A DNA stretch of 20,062 nucleotides from an uncultured bacterium (GTDB taxonomy: Bacteria; Bacillota; Clostridia; Lachnospirales; Lachnospiraceae): the NCBI GenBank assembly GCA_905214855.1, contig CAJMNU010000016.1, positions 1-20,062 on the forward strand, in the 5' to 3' direction. This document shows positions 8,024-15,386 of the stretch, piece after piece (the first letter of the stretch is position 1; the number at the start of each line of letters is the position of its first letter). The notes beneath the pieces are model-generated. The model was not told the origin of the DNA, did not search any database, and worked only from the letters and a program-made list of their open reading frames with translations. The translations under genes and the position numbers were made by a program.

Positions 8024-8950
8024 TTACTCTACTGTAACCAATCCTACAGACTCTACCAGCTCTGAACCTTCCTCAGAATATACATAATCAAACAGGGCTT
8101 TTACCAACTCGTTCTGATCTGCAACTTCTCCCTTTGTAGCCATAACAAATGGACGGCTCAGGAAATAACTTCCAGATTTGATATTTTCCTCATTGGCTTC
8201 TACTCCACCTAAATTCAATGTCTTTACAGTATCATCAATAACATCCAGAGAAACATACCCGATCGCTCCTGGAGTAGATGCTACCTTTGCCATTACTGCA
8301 CCAGTGGAATCCAACTCATTTGCATATTTACACTGATCTTCCAGTTTCAAGATTTCCTCAAATGCACCTCTTGTACCAGAACCTGCCTCACGTCCTACTA
8401 CTACGATTGGCTGGTCGGAACCACCAAGATCTTTCCAGTTATTGATAGAACCATTATAAATTCCAGTCAATTGCTCTTTGGTCAGATCAGATACACTGTT
8501 GGAAGTATCAGTTACTACTGCAATACCATCAATTGCTACGATATTTTCTACAGCACCTTTCTCTTTTTCTTCATCTTTCAGACTTCTGGAAGAATTACCG
8601 ATATCACTCTGTCCGTTTAAAACTGCCTCCACACCTGCGGATGATCCTGTGAACTCTGCCTGTACTGTAACGTTTGGATATTATTCCATAAATACCTCAG
8701 CCAATGCATTAGCGAATTTTTCCATAGATGTAGATCCTGCCATTGTGATAGAGCCGGACAAATCTGCGCTAGCCTCTGTTTTTGCTTCTGTTGTTGCAGC
8801 TGCTGTCGTTCCTGCTGTGGTAGCTGCCTCTGTAGCAGCTTTGGTTGTGGTTTCTGCAGCTGTTGTGGTTTCTGTAGAACTTCCACATGCACTAAGACTC
8901 CATGCCATCACACCTGCTGCCGCAATTGCCCATAATTTCTTTACTTTCAT
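8024..8950 (-). pseudogene. pstS: Phosphate-binding lipoprotein PstS, interrupted by an in-frame TAA
   Basis: The intact product would be a lipid-anchored extracellular protein that captures phosphate for PstCAB. The start at 8950 has a strong TAGGAGG SD. It gives a lipoprotein signal with lipobox LSAC (residues 19-22), a Thr/Ala-rich tether to about residue 60, and the phosphate-loop motif AGSTSMEKFANALAE. Codon 90 (bases 8683-8681) is TAA, right after EVFME. Reading on in the same frame resumes a normal PstS: YPNVTVQAEFTGSSAGVEAV, GQSDIGNSSRSLK and REAGSGTRGAFEEIL, to a stop at 8024 (308 codons in total). A single base change from AAA, CAA or GAA explains it; no frameshift is needed. A GTG at 8632 could restart but would lack the signal peptide. 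A sequencing error remains possible. Confidence 0.88.
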
Positions 8951-9026
8951 AATACTTTCCTCCTAAAATATGTACCAATTTATTTTTTCTGTTTTTCAGT
9001 TACTCCCTTTCTTTCTGACATGGTTC

Positions 9027-9032
9027 ATTATA
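9027..9032 (-). promoter_or_regulatory. Likely -10 element of the pst operon promoter
   Basis: A perfect TATAAT (minus strand) lies about 75 bases upstream of the pstS start. No good -35 hexamer sits 16-18 bases before it, which fits an activator-dependent promoter served by the PhoP-box-like repeats upstream. Confidence 0.6.
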
Positions 9033-9062
9033 AGAGAAAAATTTTTTTCTTTCTATCCAGTT

Positions 9063-9092
9063 ATGGTCAAAGCTATGTAAAGTTTATGTAAG
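9063..9092 (-). promoter_or_regulatory. PhoP-box-like direct repeats upstream of pstS
   Basis: The minus strand has three repeats, TTACAT, TTACAT and TGACCA, starting at 9090, 9079 and 9068 with an 11-base period. This matches the known form of Pho boxes (TTAACA-like repeats one helical turn apart). They end about 32 bases upstream of the TATAAT. Control by phosphate starvation through PhoP is inferred; no phoPR genes are in the window. Confidence 0.65.
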
Positions 9093-9199
9093 TTTTTTGT
9101 TCTTATTTTTTCACTTTTTTCATATTTTTTCGTACAACGAATCTTAAAATCAAACGCTTTTTATATCCCTCCTTCCTGTTTCCACGCACACATGCCTTA

Positions 9200-9295
9200 T
9201 ATCTCCCCTAACATAATTTATTGCCATTTTACTGTCATCTGCTGCTTACGGGCAGCATCTCTTGGTATCTCTCCTAACACAGTTTGTTTCCATTT
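9200..9295 (-). repeat. Imperfect direct repeat of the HD-gene 3' end
   Basis: Two 30-base units, 9266-9295 and 9200-9229, are offset by 66 bases and differ at five positions. The first unit contains the last codons and stop of the HD-domain gene (Asn-Gly-Asn-Lys-Leu-Cys-stop). The second unit would encode the same six residues and stop, with all four coding differences synonymous. A stop codon sits just upstream of the second copy, so it is a non-coding remnant. It suggests a decayed duplicate or a recombination scar. Confidence 0.6.
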
Positions 9296-10047
9296 GCATT
9301 CAGCTTAAATCTACATCCCAATGTTTCTGCTGCTCTGCGACACATCAGCATACGCTGCAAAAATATTTCAAAATAGTCCATTACTGTACACATTGTATCA
9401 TCCAGTTCAACATCTACCTGAACGATCTTCTTTTCTATATCTACTATCATCTTCGTGGAAAGTGCTGCATAGTTGACCCTGTCATGGATATCAAATGCTG
9501 CTGTCACCTGATTTCTGACACGATTTCTTCTAACATCTGTCTTGTCGGCAAGAATAAGAGCCGCAGATACCCGATCCACTGCCGTACCTGTCGCTTCATC
9601 ATGATTGCCGATCGCAGCCATAATAATAGACACATCCACCAGTGGCATCCCCAGATCTTTTAGGATCTCATATGCCAAAATAGCCCCACTATGAGCATGA
9701 TCATGGCGATTTACACTATTACCTATATCATGCATATATCCGGCAATACGTGCAAGTTCTACTTCATGTTCCTCACACCCCATTGCTGCCAGAATCTGTC
9801 CTGCTTCCTCTGCTACTTTTGCAGCATGTTTTCTGGAATGTTCTGTATATCCCAAGACAGCCAATACACTATCACCTCTCTCAATTAAGGTATTAATTTC
9901 TTCATTTTCCCTGATCTGGCGATATGTTACTGTTTTTTTGCTGCCTTTTGTCTGCTCTGCCATTTCTGTTATCGTTTTTTTCTCATTCTCAGTTTCCTTT
10001 GTCAATTCTTTTATTTTATTGGATTCTTCTTTTTTATTTTTTGCCAT
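9274..10047 (-). CDS. HD-domain phosphohydrolase
   Basis: This is a cytoplasmic metal-dependent phosphohydrolase of the HD superfamily; substrate unknown. A lysine/glutamate-rich, probably disordered N-terminus (residues 1-45) precedes the HD core. Candidate metal ligands are H74 in EHSRKHA, HD at 106-107 in YMHDIGN, H117/H119 in HDHAHSGA, HD at 149-150 in GNHDE, and D168 in ALILADKTDV. Together these are typical of stand-alone HD proteins that act on nucleotides or signalling nucleotides. The ATG at 10047 follows GAGGT at about ten bases. It lies alone between the rpsI terminator and the pst operon; I see no convincing promoter or terminator for it. A link to phosphate metabolism would be only positional. 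Confidence 0.85.
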   Translation of the reverse strand: MAKNKKEESNKIKELTKETENEKKTITEMAEQTKGSKKTVTYRQIRENEEINTLIERGDSVLAVLGYTEHSRKHAAKVAEEAGQILAAMGCEEHEVELARIAGYMHDIGNSVNRHDHAHSGAILAYEILKDLGMPLVDVSIIMAAIGNHDEATGTAVDRVSAALILADKTDVRRNRVRNQVTAAFDIHDRVNYAALSTKMIVDIEKKIVQVDVELDDTMCTVMDYFEIFLQRMLMCRRAAETLGCRFKLNANGNKLC

Positions 10048-10212
10048 ATTCTTTTCTACCTCTCTGCCAAATTTTCCATATATTTTATATTGTAGCTCAT
10101 TTTTCTCTTTTCTTATACAATAGTTTGGTAAAGAATATGCAAATTTTTCATTTTCCCAAATGGAGCTGTTTCTTCAGATGTATCCTATTTCAAATTCAAA
10201 TAAAATATATAC

Positions 10213-10247
10213 AAAAAAACCTCCCAAGACCGAAGTCCTGAGAGGTT
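10213..10247 (-). terminator. Intrinsic terminator after rpsI
   Basis: On the minus strand AACCTCTCAGGAC and GTCTTGGGAGGTT (10247-10218) form a 13-pair stem with G-U wobbles, closed by a TTCG tetraloop and followed by a run of T. It ends the rplM-rpsI unit about 40 bases after the rpsI stop. Confidence 0.92.
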
Positions 10248-10284
10248 CGAATTTTTTTGAAATTGTACGTTCTGAAACGTATGA

Positions 10285-10677
10285 TTAACGTTTGGAGAAC
10301 TGTGGAGCACGACGAGCTGCTTTGAGACCGTATTTCTTTCTTTCTTTCATACGTGGATCTCTTGTCAGGAATCCAGATTTCTTTAATACTGGTCTGTACT
10401 CAGCATCTGCCTGTACCAGTGCTCTGGAAATACCATGACGGATTGCACCAGCCTGTCCTGTGAAACCACCACCATGAACATTTACCAAAACGTCAAATTT
10501 GTCAAGTGTCTCTGTAGCTGTCAGTGGCTGACGAACAACCAGCTTCAGGGTCTCAAGACCAAAATACTGATCGATGTCTCTTTTATTAATTGTAATGTTA
10601 CCGGTTCCCGGTACCAGATATACTCTTGCGATAGATTTTTTTCTTCTTCCAGTTCCGTAGAATTTTGTGTTAGCCAT
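10285..10677 (-). CDS. rpsI: 30S ribosomal protein S9
   Basis: S9 is a small-subunit head protein whose C-terminal tail reaches the P-site tRNA. The 130-residue product has the standard length, the family start [14 protein letters not shown], the central [20 protein letters not shown] and the basic tail ending in the invariant Ser-Lys-Arg. AGGAGG lies nine bases upstream of the ATG at 10677. It follows rplM after 26 bases, the near-universal L13-S9 pair. Confidence 0.98.
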   Translation of the reverse strand: MANTKFYGTGRRKKSIARVYLVPGTGNITINKRDIDQYFGLETLKLVVRQPLTATETLDKFDVLVNVHGGGFTGQAGAIRHGISRALVQADAEYRPVLKKSGFLTRDPRMKERKKYGLKAARRAPQFSKR

Positions 10678-10703
10678 TGTAATATCCTCCTTCCAGACCT
10701 AAA

Positions 10704-11132
10704 TTAAAATGTTAAAACTTCTGGTTTCTGTGCTGCCTGCTCATGGTTCAGGCCTGCGTAAACATGTAATTTGTCATACATGCTTCTTCCCAGAGGTCCT
10801 TTTGGAAGCATTCCCTTAACTGCTAACTCAACAACCTTCTCCGGCTTCTTTGCCAGCATCTCTTTCAATGTAGTCTCTTTCATACCGCCTACATAGTCAG
10901 AGTGGTTGTAATAAATCTTCTGATCCAACTTCTTGCCTGTTACCTTTACCTTATCTGCATTTACTACGATTACATAGTCACCGCAATCGATGTGTGGTGT
11001 AAAGATCGGTTTGTTCTTTCCTCTCAAAACTTTAGCTACTTCAGAAGCCAAACGTCCTAATGTATATCCTGTAGCATCCACTACGTACCATTTTCTCTCA
11101 ATCGTTGCTGGACTCGCCATAAAACTCTTCAT
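10704..11132 (-). CDS. rplM: 50S ribosomal protein L13
   Basis: L13 is an early-assembly large-subunit protein. The 142 residues show [40 protein letters not shown], the [10 protein letters not shown] segment and [21 protein letters not shown], all conserved in the family. The ATG at 11132 is preceded by AGGAGG at a good distance. The short extra N-terminus (first four residues) is plausible for this lineage; an internal ATG at residue 5 is the alternative. It is the first gene of the rplM-rpsI unit, with its own consensus promoter. Confidence 0.98.
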   Translation of the reverse strand: MKSFMASPATIERKWYVVDATGYTLGRLASEVAKVLRGKNKPIFTPHIDCGDYVIVVNADKVKVTGKKLDQKIYYNHSDYVGGMKETTLKEMLAKKPEKVVELAVKGMLPKGPLGRSMYDKLHVYAGLNHEQAAQKPEVLTF

Positions 11133-11243
11133 TGGTCAACCTCCTGTTAAAATCAATGTTCTACAAAGACTGCTGAATGATTCTATAAAAAGGCTTTCCG
11201 GGGCATGGTAAGCGCTTTTTTCTTTAATTCACAGTTGTCACAG
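11133..11243 (-). ncRNA. Structured 5' leader of rplM (possible L13 autoregulatory leader)
   Basis: The leader from the consensus promoter to rplM is about 110 bases long. It holds a clear hairpin at 11220-11187: AAAAAG and GCTT on one arm, AAGC and CTTTTT on the other, with one unpaired C and a 13-base loop. L13 leaders that act in autoregulation are known from Gram-positive bacteria. I could not match this one to that consensus by eye, so the assignment is tentative. Confidence 0.45.
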
Positions 11244-11249
11244 TTATAC

Positions 11250-11278
11250 ATTATAGTACACTAGTCCAGACGTGTCAA
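11250..11278 (-). promoter_or_regulatory. Perfect-consensus promoter of rplM-rpsI
   Basis: The minus strand has TTGACA (11278-11273), a 17-base spacer and TATAAT (11255-11250). Both hexamers match the sigma-A consensus exactly. Confidence 0.92.
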
Positions 11279-11303
11279 CCACTTTTTCCTTATAAAACAA
11301 GGT

Positions 11304-11373
11304 TTTTTCACAGTTTTCCACATTTTCTGAAAAAACTGCGCCCCTTATCCACAAAGCCTGACTTTTTTACACA
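11304..11373 (+). promoter_or_regulatory. Cluster of four DnaA-box-like 9-mers
   Basis: Four 9-mers fit TTWTNCACA in the same orientation: TTTTTCACA (11304), TTTTCCACA (11314), TTATCCACA (11345, an exact consensus box) and TTTTACACA (11365). Their starts are 10, 31 and 20 bases apart, close to whole helical turns. The cluster fills the truA-rplM gap just upstream of the rplM promoter. DnaA binding is inferred and untested. Confidence 0.45.
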
Positions 11374-11375
11374 TT

Positions 11376-12497
11376 TTACTTTCCCATTTCATTGGGAATC
11401 GTGTTTTTAGTCCAGAACCATCTTAGTCTCTGCTCTCTCCAGATCTTTACCTGTTCTCCAACGCTGCTTTTTAAAAGTACCTTCCAAACTGTATTTTCCT
11501 CTTCTTCTGAGCATGATTCCATTGGATAATATCCATATCGACTGCCTTCTTTCATCTGCCCCGTCACATCCAGAATATAAATCAGATCAGCTCCGTTCCT
11601 TGCCGCCTGATGGACTACCCTCTGCACCAGCCTGTCAAATTCTTCTTTCTTACACCGTTCAATTGCCAGATATGCCTTTTTTTCCTTTTCAATCTCCTTT
11701 TGATACAGGCAATAACTCCAATTCTCGTTCTGCCCGCAAAGTTCGTCTGAAAGTTCTTTTTCATACTCTAAACTAACAAGTGTCAATCCTCTTGCTGGTG
11801 CCTTAGGTCCTGCTGTCTGCCGGTTTCTTGAATCTAAAATCTCTTTGACATGCTCTGGAGGATATACCCCCATTCCTACCTTCATCAAAGTTCCTGCAAG
11901 AATCCTTACCATATTATACAAAAAACCATTCCCACTAACCCGAATCCGTATGATATCATCCTCATCACGCCATACCTTCAGACTGTATACTGTTCTCACG
12001 GTATCTTCTGCCTGATGACCAGCAGAACAAAAACTCTGAAAATCATGTTCTCCTACAAGATAAGCTGCTGCCTGATTCATCTTTTTTTCATCCAAATGGA
12101 AATAACAAAAATGTGCATACAGACGCTTCGTTGGCACTTCCAGTCTTCGATTTAATATCTGATACTCATATGTCTTTACACAGTTCTGTTTCCTCGGATG
12201 AAAATCCAGAGGAACTTCCTCTGAGTGCTGTATGCGGATATCTTCCGGCAAACGCTGATTTAAAGCAAAACAGATCTTATCTCCCGGAATTCTGCTCTCT
12301 GTGTCAAATACAGCAACATTTCCAAGTGCATGAACTCCAGAATCCGTTCTACTTGCCCCAATTACCTGAATTGGTTCTTTCAAAAGCTCTGAAAGTTTCT
12401 TATTCAACACTTCTTCAATCGTCACACCATTAGGCTGCAGCTGCCATCCACAATAATTTGTGCCATCATATGCCACAACCAACTTTATTCTTTTCAT
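11376..12497 (-). CDS. truA: tRNA pseudouridine(38-40) synthase TruA with a C-terminal extension
   Basis: TruA makes pseudouridine at positions 38-40 of the tRNA anticodon arm. Residues 1-245 are a complete TruA: VVAYDGTNYCGWQLQPNGVT, the catalytic aspartate D52 in GASRTDSGVHALG, NCVKTYEYQI, GEHDFQSFCSAG and VSGNGFLYNMVRILAGTL. The usual protein ends near residue 245-260. Here about 115 residues follow (258-373) that I do not recognise: an acidic, Lys/Glu-rich alpha/beta-looking segment with GADLIYILDVTG and a Trp/Arg-rich end. The ATG at 12497 has GAGG about 11 bases upstream. Position after ecfT and before rplM is the conserved Firmicutes order; no terminator separates it clearly from rplM. 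Confidence 0.95.
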   Translation of the reverse strand: MKRIKLVVAYDGTNYCGWQLQPNGVTIEEVLNKKLSELLKEPIQVIGASRTDSGVHALGNVAVFDTESRIPGDKICFALNQRLPEDIRIQHSEEVPLDFHPRKQNCVKTYEYQILNRRLEVPTKRLYAHFCYFHLDEKKMNQAAAYLVGEHDFQSFCSAGHQAEDTVRTVYSLKVWRDEDDIIRIRVSGNGFLYNMVRILAGTLMKVGMGVYPPEHVKEILDSRNRQTAGPKAPARGLTLVSLEYEKELSDELCGQNENWSYCLYQKEIEKEKKAYLAIERCKKEEFDRLVQRVVHQAARNGADLIYILDVTGQMKEGSRYGYYPMESCSEEEENTVWKVLLKSSVGEQVKIWREQRLRWFWTKNTIPNEMGK

Positions 12498-12675
12498 TGT
12501 TTTTATGTCCTCTCAAATGATCTGTCTGATCGTTGCCCTATCGTTTTCTTCTGCTGTTTTGCTGTTATTTTACTATTGTTTTGCCGTTCTTCTGCTTTTC
12601 TTCTGCTTTTTATATCCCAGCATCTTTCCAAGAGAAATCTATTATCACAACACTTTTCTCAGAGAGAGCTGCATA

Positions 12676-13476
12676 TCACACTATCTTTCCCAAAGCAAAT
12701 GTCAATATCAAATAGAACGCATATACCAAATATGCGCTATAATCTCTCTTTTCATAACGCAAAGGCTTCATTTTTGTTCTTCCATCTCCGCCACGATAGC
12801 ATCTTGCTTCCATCGCCATTGCGAGATCTGTCGCCCTGCGAAATGCTGAAATAAACAATGGCACTAACAGAGGAACCATATTTTTTGCCTTCTGGACCAG
12901 ATTTCCACTCTCAAAATCAGCTCCTCTTGCCATCTGCGCCTTCATGATCTTGTCCGTCTCCTCCACTAAAATAGGAATAAAGCGCAGTGCAATCGACATC
13001 ATCATAGCAATTTCATGTACTGGAACTTTAATAACATTCAAAAAAGCCATGCTTTTTTCCAAACCATCTGTCAGTTGGTTAGGTGTTGTGGTCAAAGTCA
13101 AAACAGAAGAACCTACCACCAGATAGATCAGGCGAAGTCCCATAAAACACGCCATCTTTATTCCTTCTTTGGTAATCTTTAAAAAACCAAACTTCCACAA
13201 AACTTCTCCGTCTGTTAAAAAAAGATTGAAGCTGACACTGATCAGCAAGAGAAAAACAATCGCTTTCAGCCCTTTCAGCATAAATTTTAAAGGAACTCTT
13301 GAAAGCTGAATTACAGCTGCCAAAAATACAGTTGCAGCCAGATATACCCATATATTGTCTGCAAGAAACAGTGATATAATAAAAACCAATGTCCCAAATA
13401 GTTTAGTTCTTGGATCCATTCGGTGAAGAAGGGAATCTATAGGATAGTATTGTCCAAGTGTAATATCTCTTAACAT
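12676..13476 (-). CDS. ecfT: ECF transporter transmembrane component EcfT
   Basis: EcfT is the membrane scaffold that couples the EcfA1/EcfA2 ATPases to interchangeable vitamin- or metal-binding S components. The 266 residues have an N-terminal motif with MDPRTKLFGTL, about five hydrophobic membrane segments, and the two coupling-helix Ala-Arg motifs: AQMARGADF (Ala-Arg-Gly at 183-185) and MEARCYRGG (Ala-Arg-Cys at 224-226). The ATG at 13476 has GGGGAGGG just upstream and overlaps ecfA2 by 7 bases. No S-component gene is nearby, as is usual for the shared group II module. The 178 bases to truA hold nothing I can assign. Confidence 0.95.
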   Translation of the reverse strand: MLRDITLGQYYPIDSLLHRMDPRTKLFGTLVFIISLFLADNIWVYLAATVFLAAVIQLSRVPLKFMLKGLKAIVFLLLISVSFNLFLTDGEVLWKFGFLKITKEGIKMACFMGLRLIYLVVGSSVLTLTTTPNQLTDGLEKSMAFLNVIKVPVHEIAMMMSIALRFIPILVEETDKIMKAQMARGADFESGNLVQKAKNMVPLLVPLFISAFRRATDLAMAMEARCYRGGDGRTKMKPLRYEKRDYSAYLVYAFYLILTFALGKIV

Positions 13477-14330
13477 GTTTCCCTCCCCAGAATTCTTAAA
13501 ATTTCTGTTTTTGCCTCTTCTATTGTTGTAATATCCTCATCAATGGGAATACCTGCATCTCTCAGACCATGTACCAAATATGTGACTTGAGGTGCTGCCA
13601 GTCCAATCTCTTCCAGTTCTTTATAATGTCTAAAAACTTCTCTTGGTGTTCCGTCAAACACCTTTTCACCATGATTCATTACCATAAGACGATCTACATA
13701 TTTTGCTACATCCTCCATACTGTGGGAAACCAAAATGATCGTCATATGATGTTCTTTGTGAAGTTGTGCCACCCGATCTAAAATCTCATCTCTTCCCTTG
13801 GGATCAAGACCAGCCGTTGGTTCATCCAAGATCAATACATGTGGTTTCATCGCTAATACACCAGCGATCGCCACACGACGTTTCTGACCACCAGAAAGTT
13901 CAAATGGAGATAATTCATAGAAACTCTCATCCAATCCTACCATGGAAAGTGCTTTCTTTGCATTCTCCTCCACCTCTTCCTTACTCCATCCCATGTTTTT
14001 AGGACCATAACACACATCTGAAAAAACATCCACTTCAAACAATTGATGTTCCGGATATTGAAAAACCAGCCCTACTTTGCTGCGCAATTTTTTCATATCA
14101 TATCCGTTAGCATAGATATTTTCACCTTCAAACTCCAAAATCCCACCAGTAGCACGTATTAATCCGTTCAAGTGCTGGATCAAGGTGGACTTGCCAGAAC
14201 CTGTATGTCCGATCAGACCAACAAACTGCCCTTCTGGAATCTCAAAACTGACATCTTTTAAGGCGTGCTGCTCAAAAGCAGTTCCTGCACTATATACATA
14301 ATTTAATTTATCGGCTCTCAGTACTGTCAT
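13470..14330 (-). CDS. ecfA2: ECF transporter ATPase EcfA2
   Basis: This is the second ATPase of the heterodimeric EcfA1A2 motor. Motifs in order are Walker A GHTGSGKST (41-49), Q-loop VFQYPEHQLFEVDV, signature ELSGGQKRRVAIAG, Walker B LILDEPTAGLDP and switch VSHSMEDVAKYVDR. The Tyr-Pro-Glu-His-Gln-Leu-Phe Q-loop is typical of EcfA2. The start at 14330 lies in an ATGA overlap with the stop of ecfA1 and is preceded by GGGAGG at seven bases, so the pair is coupled. Confidence 0.95.
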   Translation of the reverse strand: MTVLRADKLNYVYSAGTAFEQHALKDVSFEIPEGQFVGLIGHTGSGKSTLIQHLNGLIRATGGILEFEGENIYANGYDMKKLRSKVGLVFQYPEHQLFEVDVFSDVCYGPKNMGWSKEEVEENAKKALSMVGLDESFYELSPFELSGGQKRRVAIAGVLAMKPHVLILDEPTAGLDPKGRDEILDRVAQLHKEHHMTIILVSHSMEDVAKYVDRLMVMNHGEKVFDGTPREVFRHYKELEEIGLAAPQVTYLVHGLRDAGIPIDEDITTIEEAKTEILRILGRETC

Positions 14331-15193
14331 CTCGCAGCCTCCCTCAGCATTGGAATGATCACTTCAAAAAACTCCTCTTTCGTCAGGATTCCATCTGGCA
14401 GATCTCCCCCTGCCTTTTTTAGTTCGTATGCCAACTCTGTCACCTGAGGCACATCCAAACGATAGGACTTTAATTTTTCCACTTGAGAAAATACTTCTTT
14501 TGGAGTTCCGTCCATCACAATCTTTCCGTCATCCATTACCACCACACGGTCAGCATTAATAACTTCTTCCATATAATGTGTAATTAAAACTACTGTGATC
14601 CCCTCCTGACAGTTCAGATCGTGTACAGTCTGAATGACTTCTCTCCGCCCATTGGGGTCTAACATTGCAGTCGGCTCATCCAAAATAATGCATCTTGGTT
14701 TCATTGCCATCACTCCGGCAATTGCCACACGCTGTTTCTGACCACCAGAAAGTTTATTGGGTGATTGCAGACGATATGCAGTCATCCCAACTTTTTCCAA
14801 TGCGTGATCTACACGCGCCCATATTTCTTCTGTAGGAACACCAATATTTTCTGGTCCAAATCCTACATCTTCTTCTACTACATTTCCAATAATCTGATTA
14901 TCTGGATTCTGAAATACCATTCCAGCATTTTTCCTGATCTCCCAGAGATTGTCCTCTTGTGCGGTATTCATTCCCGCCACCAAAACCTCTCCCTGTGTTG
15001 GCAATAAAATGCCATTCAAATGTTTGGCAAATGTCGATTTTCCAGAACCATTGTGACCCAAAATCGCTACAAAACTCCCCTCTTCAATCTCTAAAGAAAG
15101 TCCGTCAATCGCCCGTGTCACTCCTTCAATTTTTTCTTCTTCATCTCTTCTGATATATTCAAATACCAGTTTGGCTGCCTTTATAATTCTCAT
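14327..15193 (-). CDS. ecfA1: ECF transporter ATPase EcfA1
   Basis: This is the first ATPase of the shared ECF energising module. In the frame starting at 15202 the motifs are Walker A GHNGSGKST (49-57), Q-loop VFQNPDNQIIGNVVEEDVGFGP (diagnostic Gln-Asn-Pro-Asp-Asn-Gln of EcfA1), signature KLSGGQKQRVAIAG, Walker B IILDEPTAMLDP and switch LITHYMEEV. I prefer the ATG at 15193 (288 residues, MRIIKAAK) to the GTG at 15202, because the AAAGG upstream is only three bases from the GTG but about 12 from the ATG. It is the first gene after a strong promoter and a folded leader. Confidence 0.95.
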   Translation of the reverse strand: MRIIKAAKLVFEYIRRDEEEKIEGVTRAIDGLSLEIEEGSFVAILGHNGSGKSTFAKHLNGILLPTQGEVLVAGMNTAQEDNLWEIRKNAGMVFQNPDNQIIGNVVEEDVGFGPENIGVPTEEIWARVDHALEKVGMTAYRLQSPNKLSGGQKQRVAIAGVMAMKPRCIILDEPTAMLDPNGRREVIQTVHDLNCQEGITVVLITHYMEEVINADRVVVMDDGKIVMDGTPKEVFSQVEKLKSYRLDVPQVTELAYELKKAGGDLPDGILTKEEFFEVIIPMLREAAR

Positions 15194-15231
15194 GCCTGCC
15201 ACAAACCTTTCTTATTTAACCACAGGATCTC

Positions 15232-15274
15232 TCCCATGCCAGATGCATCGGCTTACGCCTGACACTCTATGGGA
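15232..15274 (-). promoter_or_regulatory. Folded leader upstream of ecfA1
   Basis: Nested pairings occur in the roughly 80-base leader: TCCCAT with ATGGGA outside, CAG with CTG inside, and GGC-GTAA-GCC as an inner hairpin. It lacks a terminal T-run, so it is not a terminator. It could be an element controlling the ECF module or mere chance; I do not recognise a known riboswitch class. Confidence 0.35.
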
Positions 15275-15278
15275 TTCA

Positions 15279-15307
15279 ATTGTAGAAGAAAAAAAACTTC
15301 CCGTCAA
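15279..15307 (-). promoter_or_regulatory. Promoter of ecfA1-ecfA2-ecfT-truA
   Basis: The minus strand has TTGACG (15307-15302), a 17-base spacer and TACAAT (15284-15279), directly after the degV terminator. It gives the ECF-truA unit its own start, independent of the ribosomal alpha operon. Confidence 0.82.
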
Positions 15308-15319
15308 GACTCTGGACAA

Positions 15320-15359
15320 CAAAAAAGACAATCCCTCACTTTTCTAAAGAGGAATTGCC
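15320..15359 (-). terminator. Intrinsic terminator after degV
   Basis: On the minus strand GGCAATTCCTC (15359-15349) pairs with GAGGGATTGTC (15337-15327), eleven pairs with two G-U, followed by six T. It lies about 30 bases past the degV stop. Confidence 0.88.
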
Positions 15360-15386
15360 CTTCTATCATAATTTAATGCAGTTTCA

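Noticed and set aside
7459..8037. A 192-codon open frame on the plus strand antisense to pstC
   Set aside because: It lies fully over a clear pstC reading frame, has no SD and no family resemblance; it is a by-product of pstC codon use.
8681..8683. Programmed recoding of the pstS TAA
   Set aside because: TAA is not a selenocysteine or pyrrolysine codon and no stimulatory structure is apparent; a point mutation or error is simpler.
8478..8966. A 162-codon plus-strand frame with an Ala/Val-rich stretch
   Set aside because: It is the complement of the Thr/Ala-rich pstS tether; low complexity explains the absence of stops.
8978..9023. A 13-codon upstream ORF in the pstS leader
   Set aside because: Its ATG (9021-9019) falls at the predicted transcription start and has no SD, so translation is doubtful.
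9095..9165. A 16-codon basic peptide with a TTG start between the HD gene and pstS
   Set aside because: The GGAGG upstream is about 14 bases away, too far, and the region is A-rich promoter sequence.
11304..11373. Replication origin
   Set aside because: DnaA-box-like sites alone are not enough: dnaA, dnaN, an unwinding element and gyrase genes are all absent, and the surroundings are ribosomal and transport genes.
12545..12610. Three copies of CTTCTGCT and pyrimidine-rich repeats between ecfT and truA
   Set aside because: Low-complexity sequence with irregular spacing; I see no structure or known site in it.
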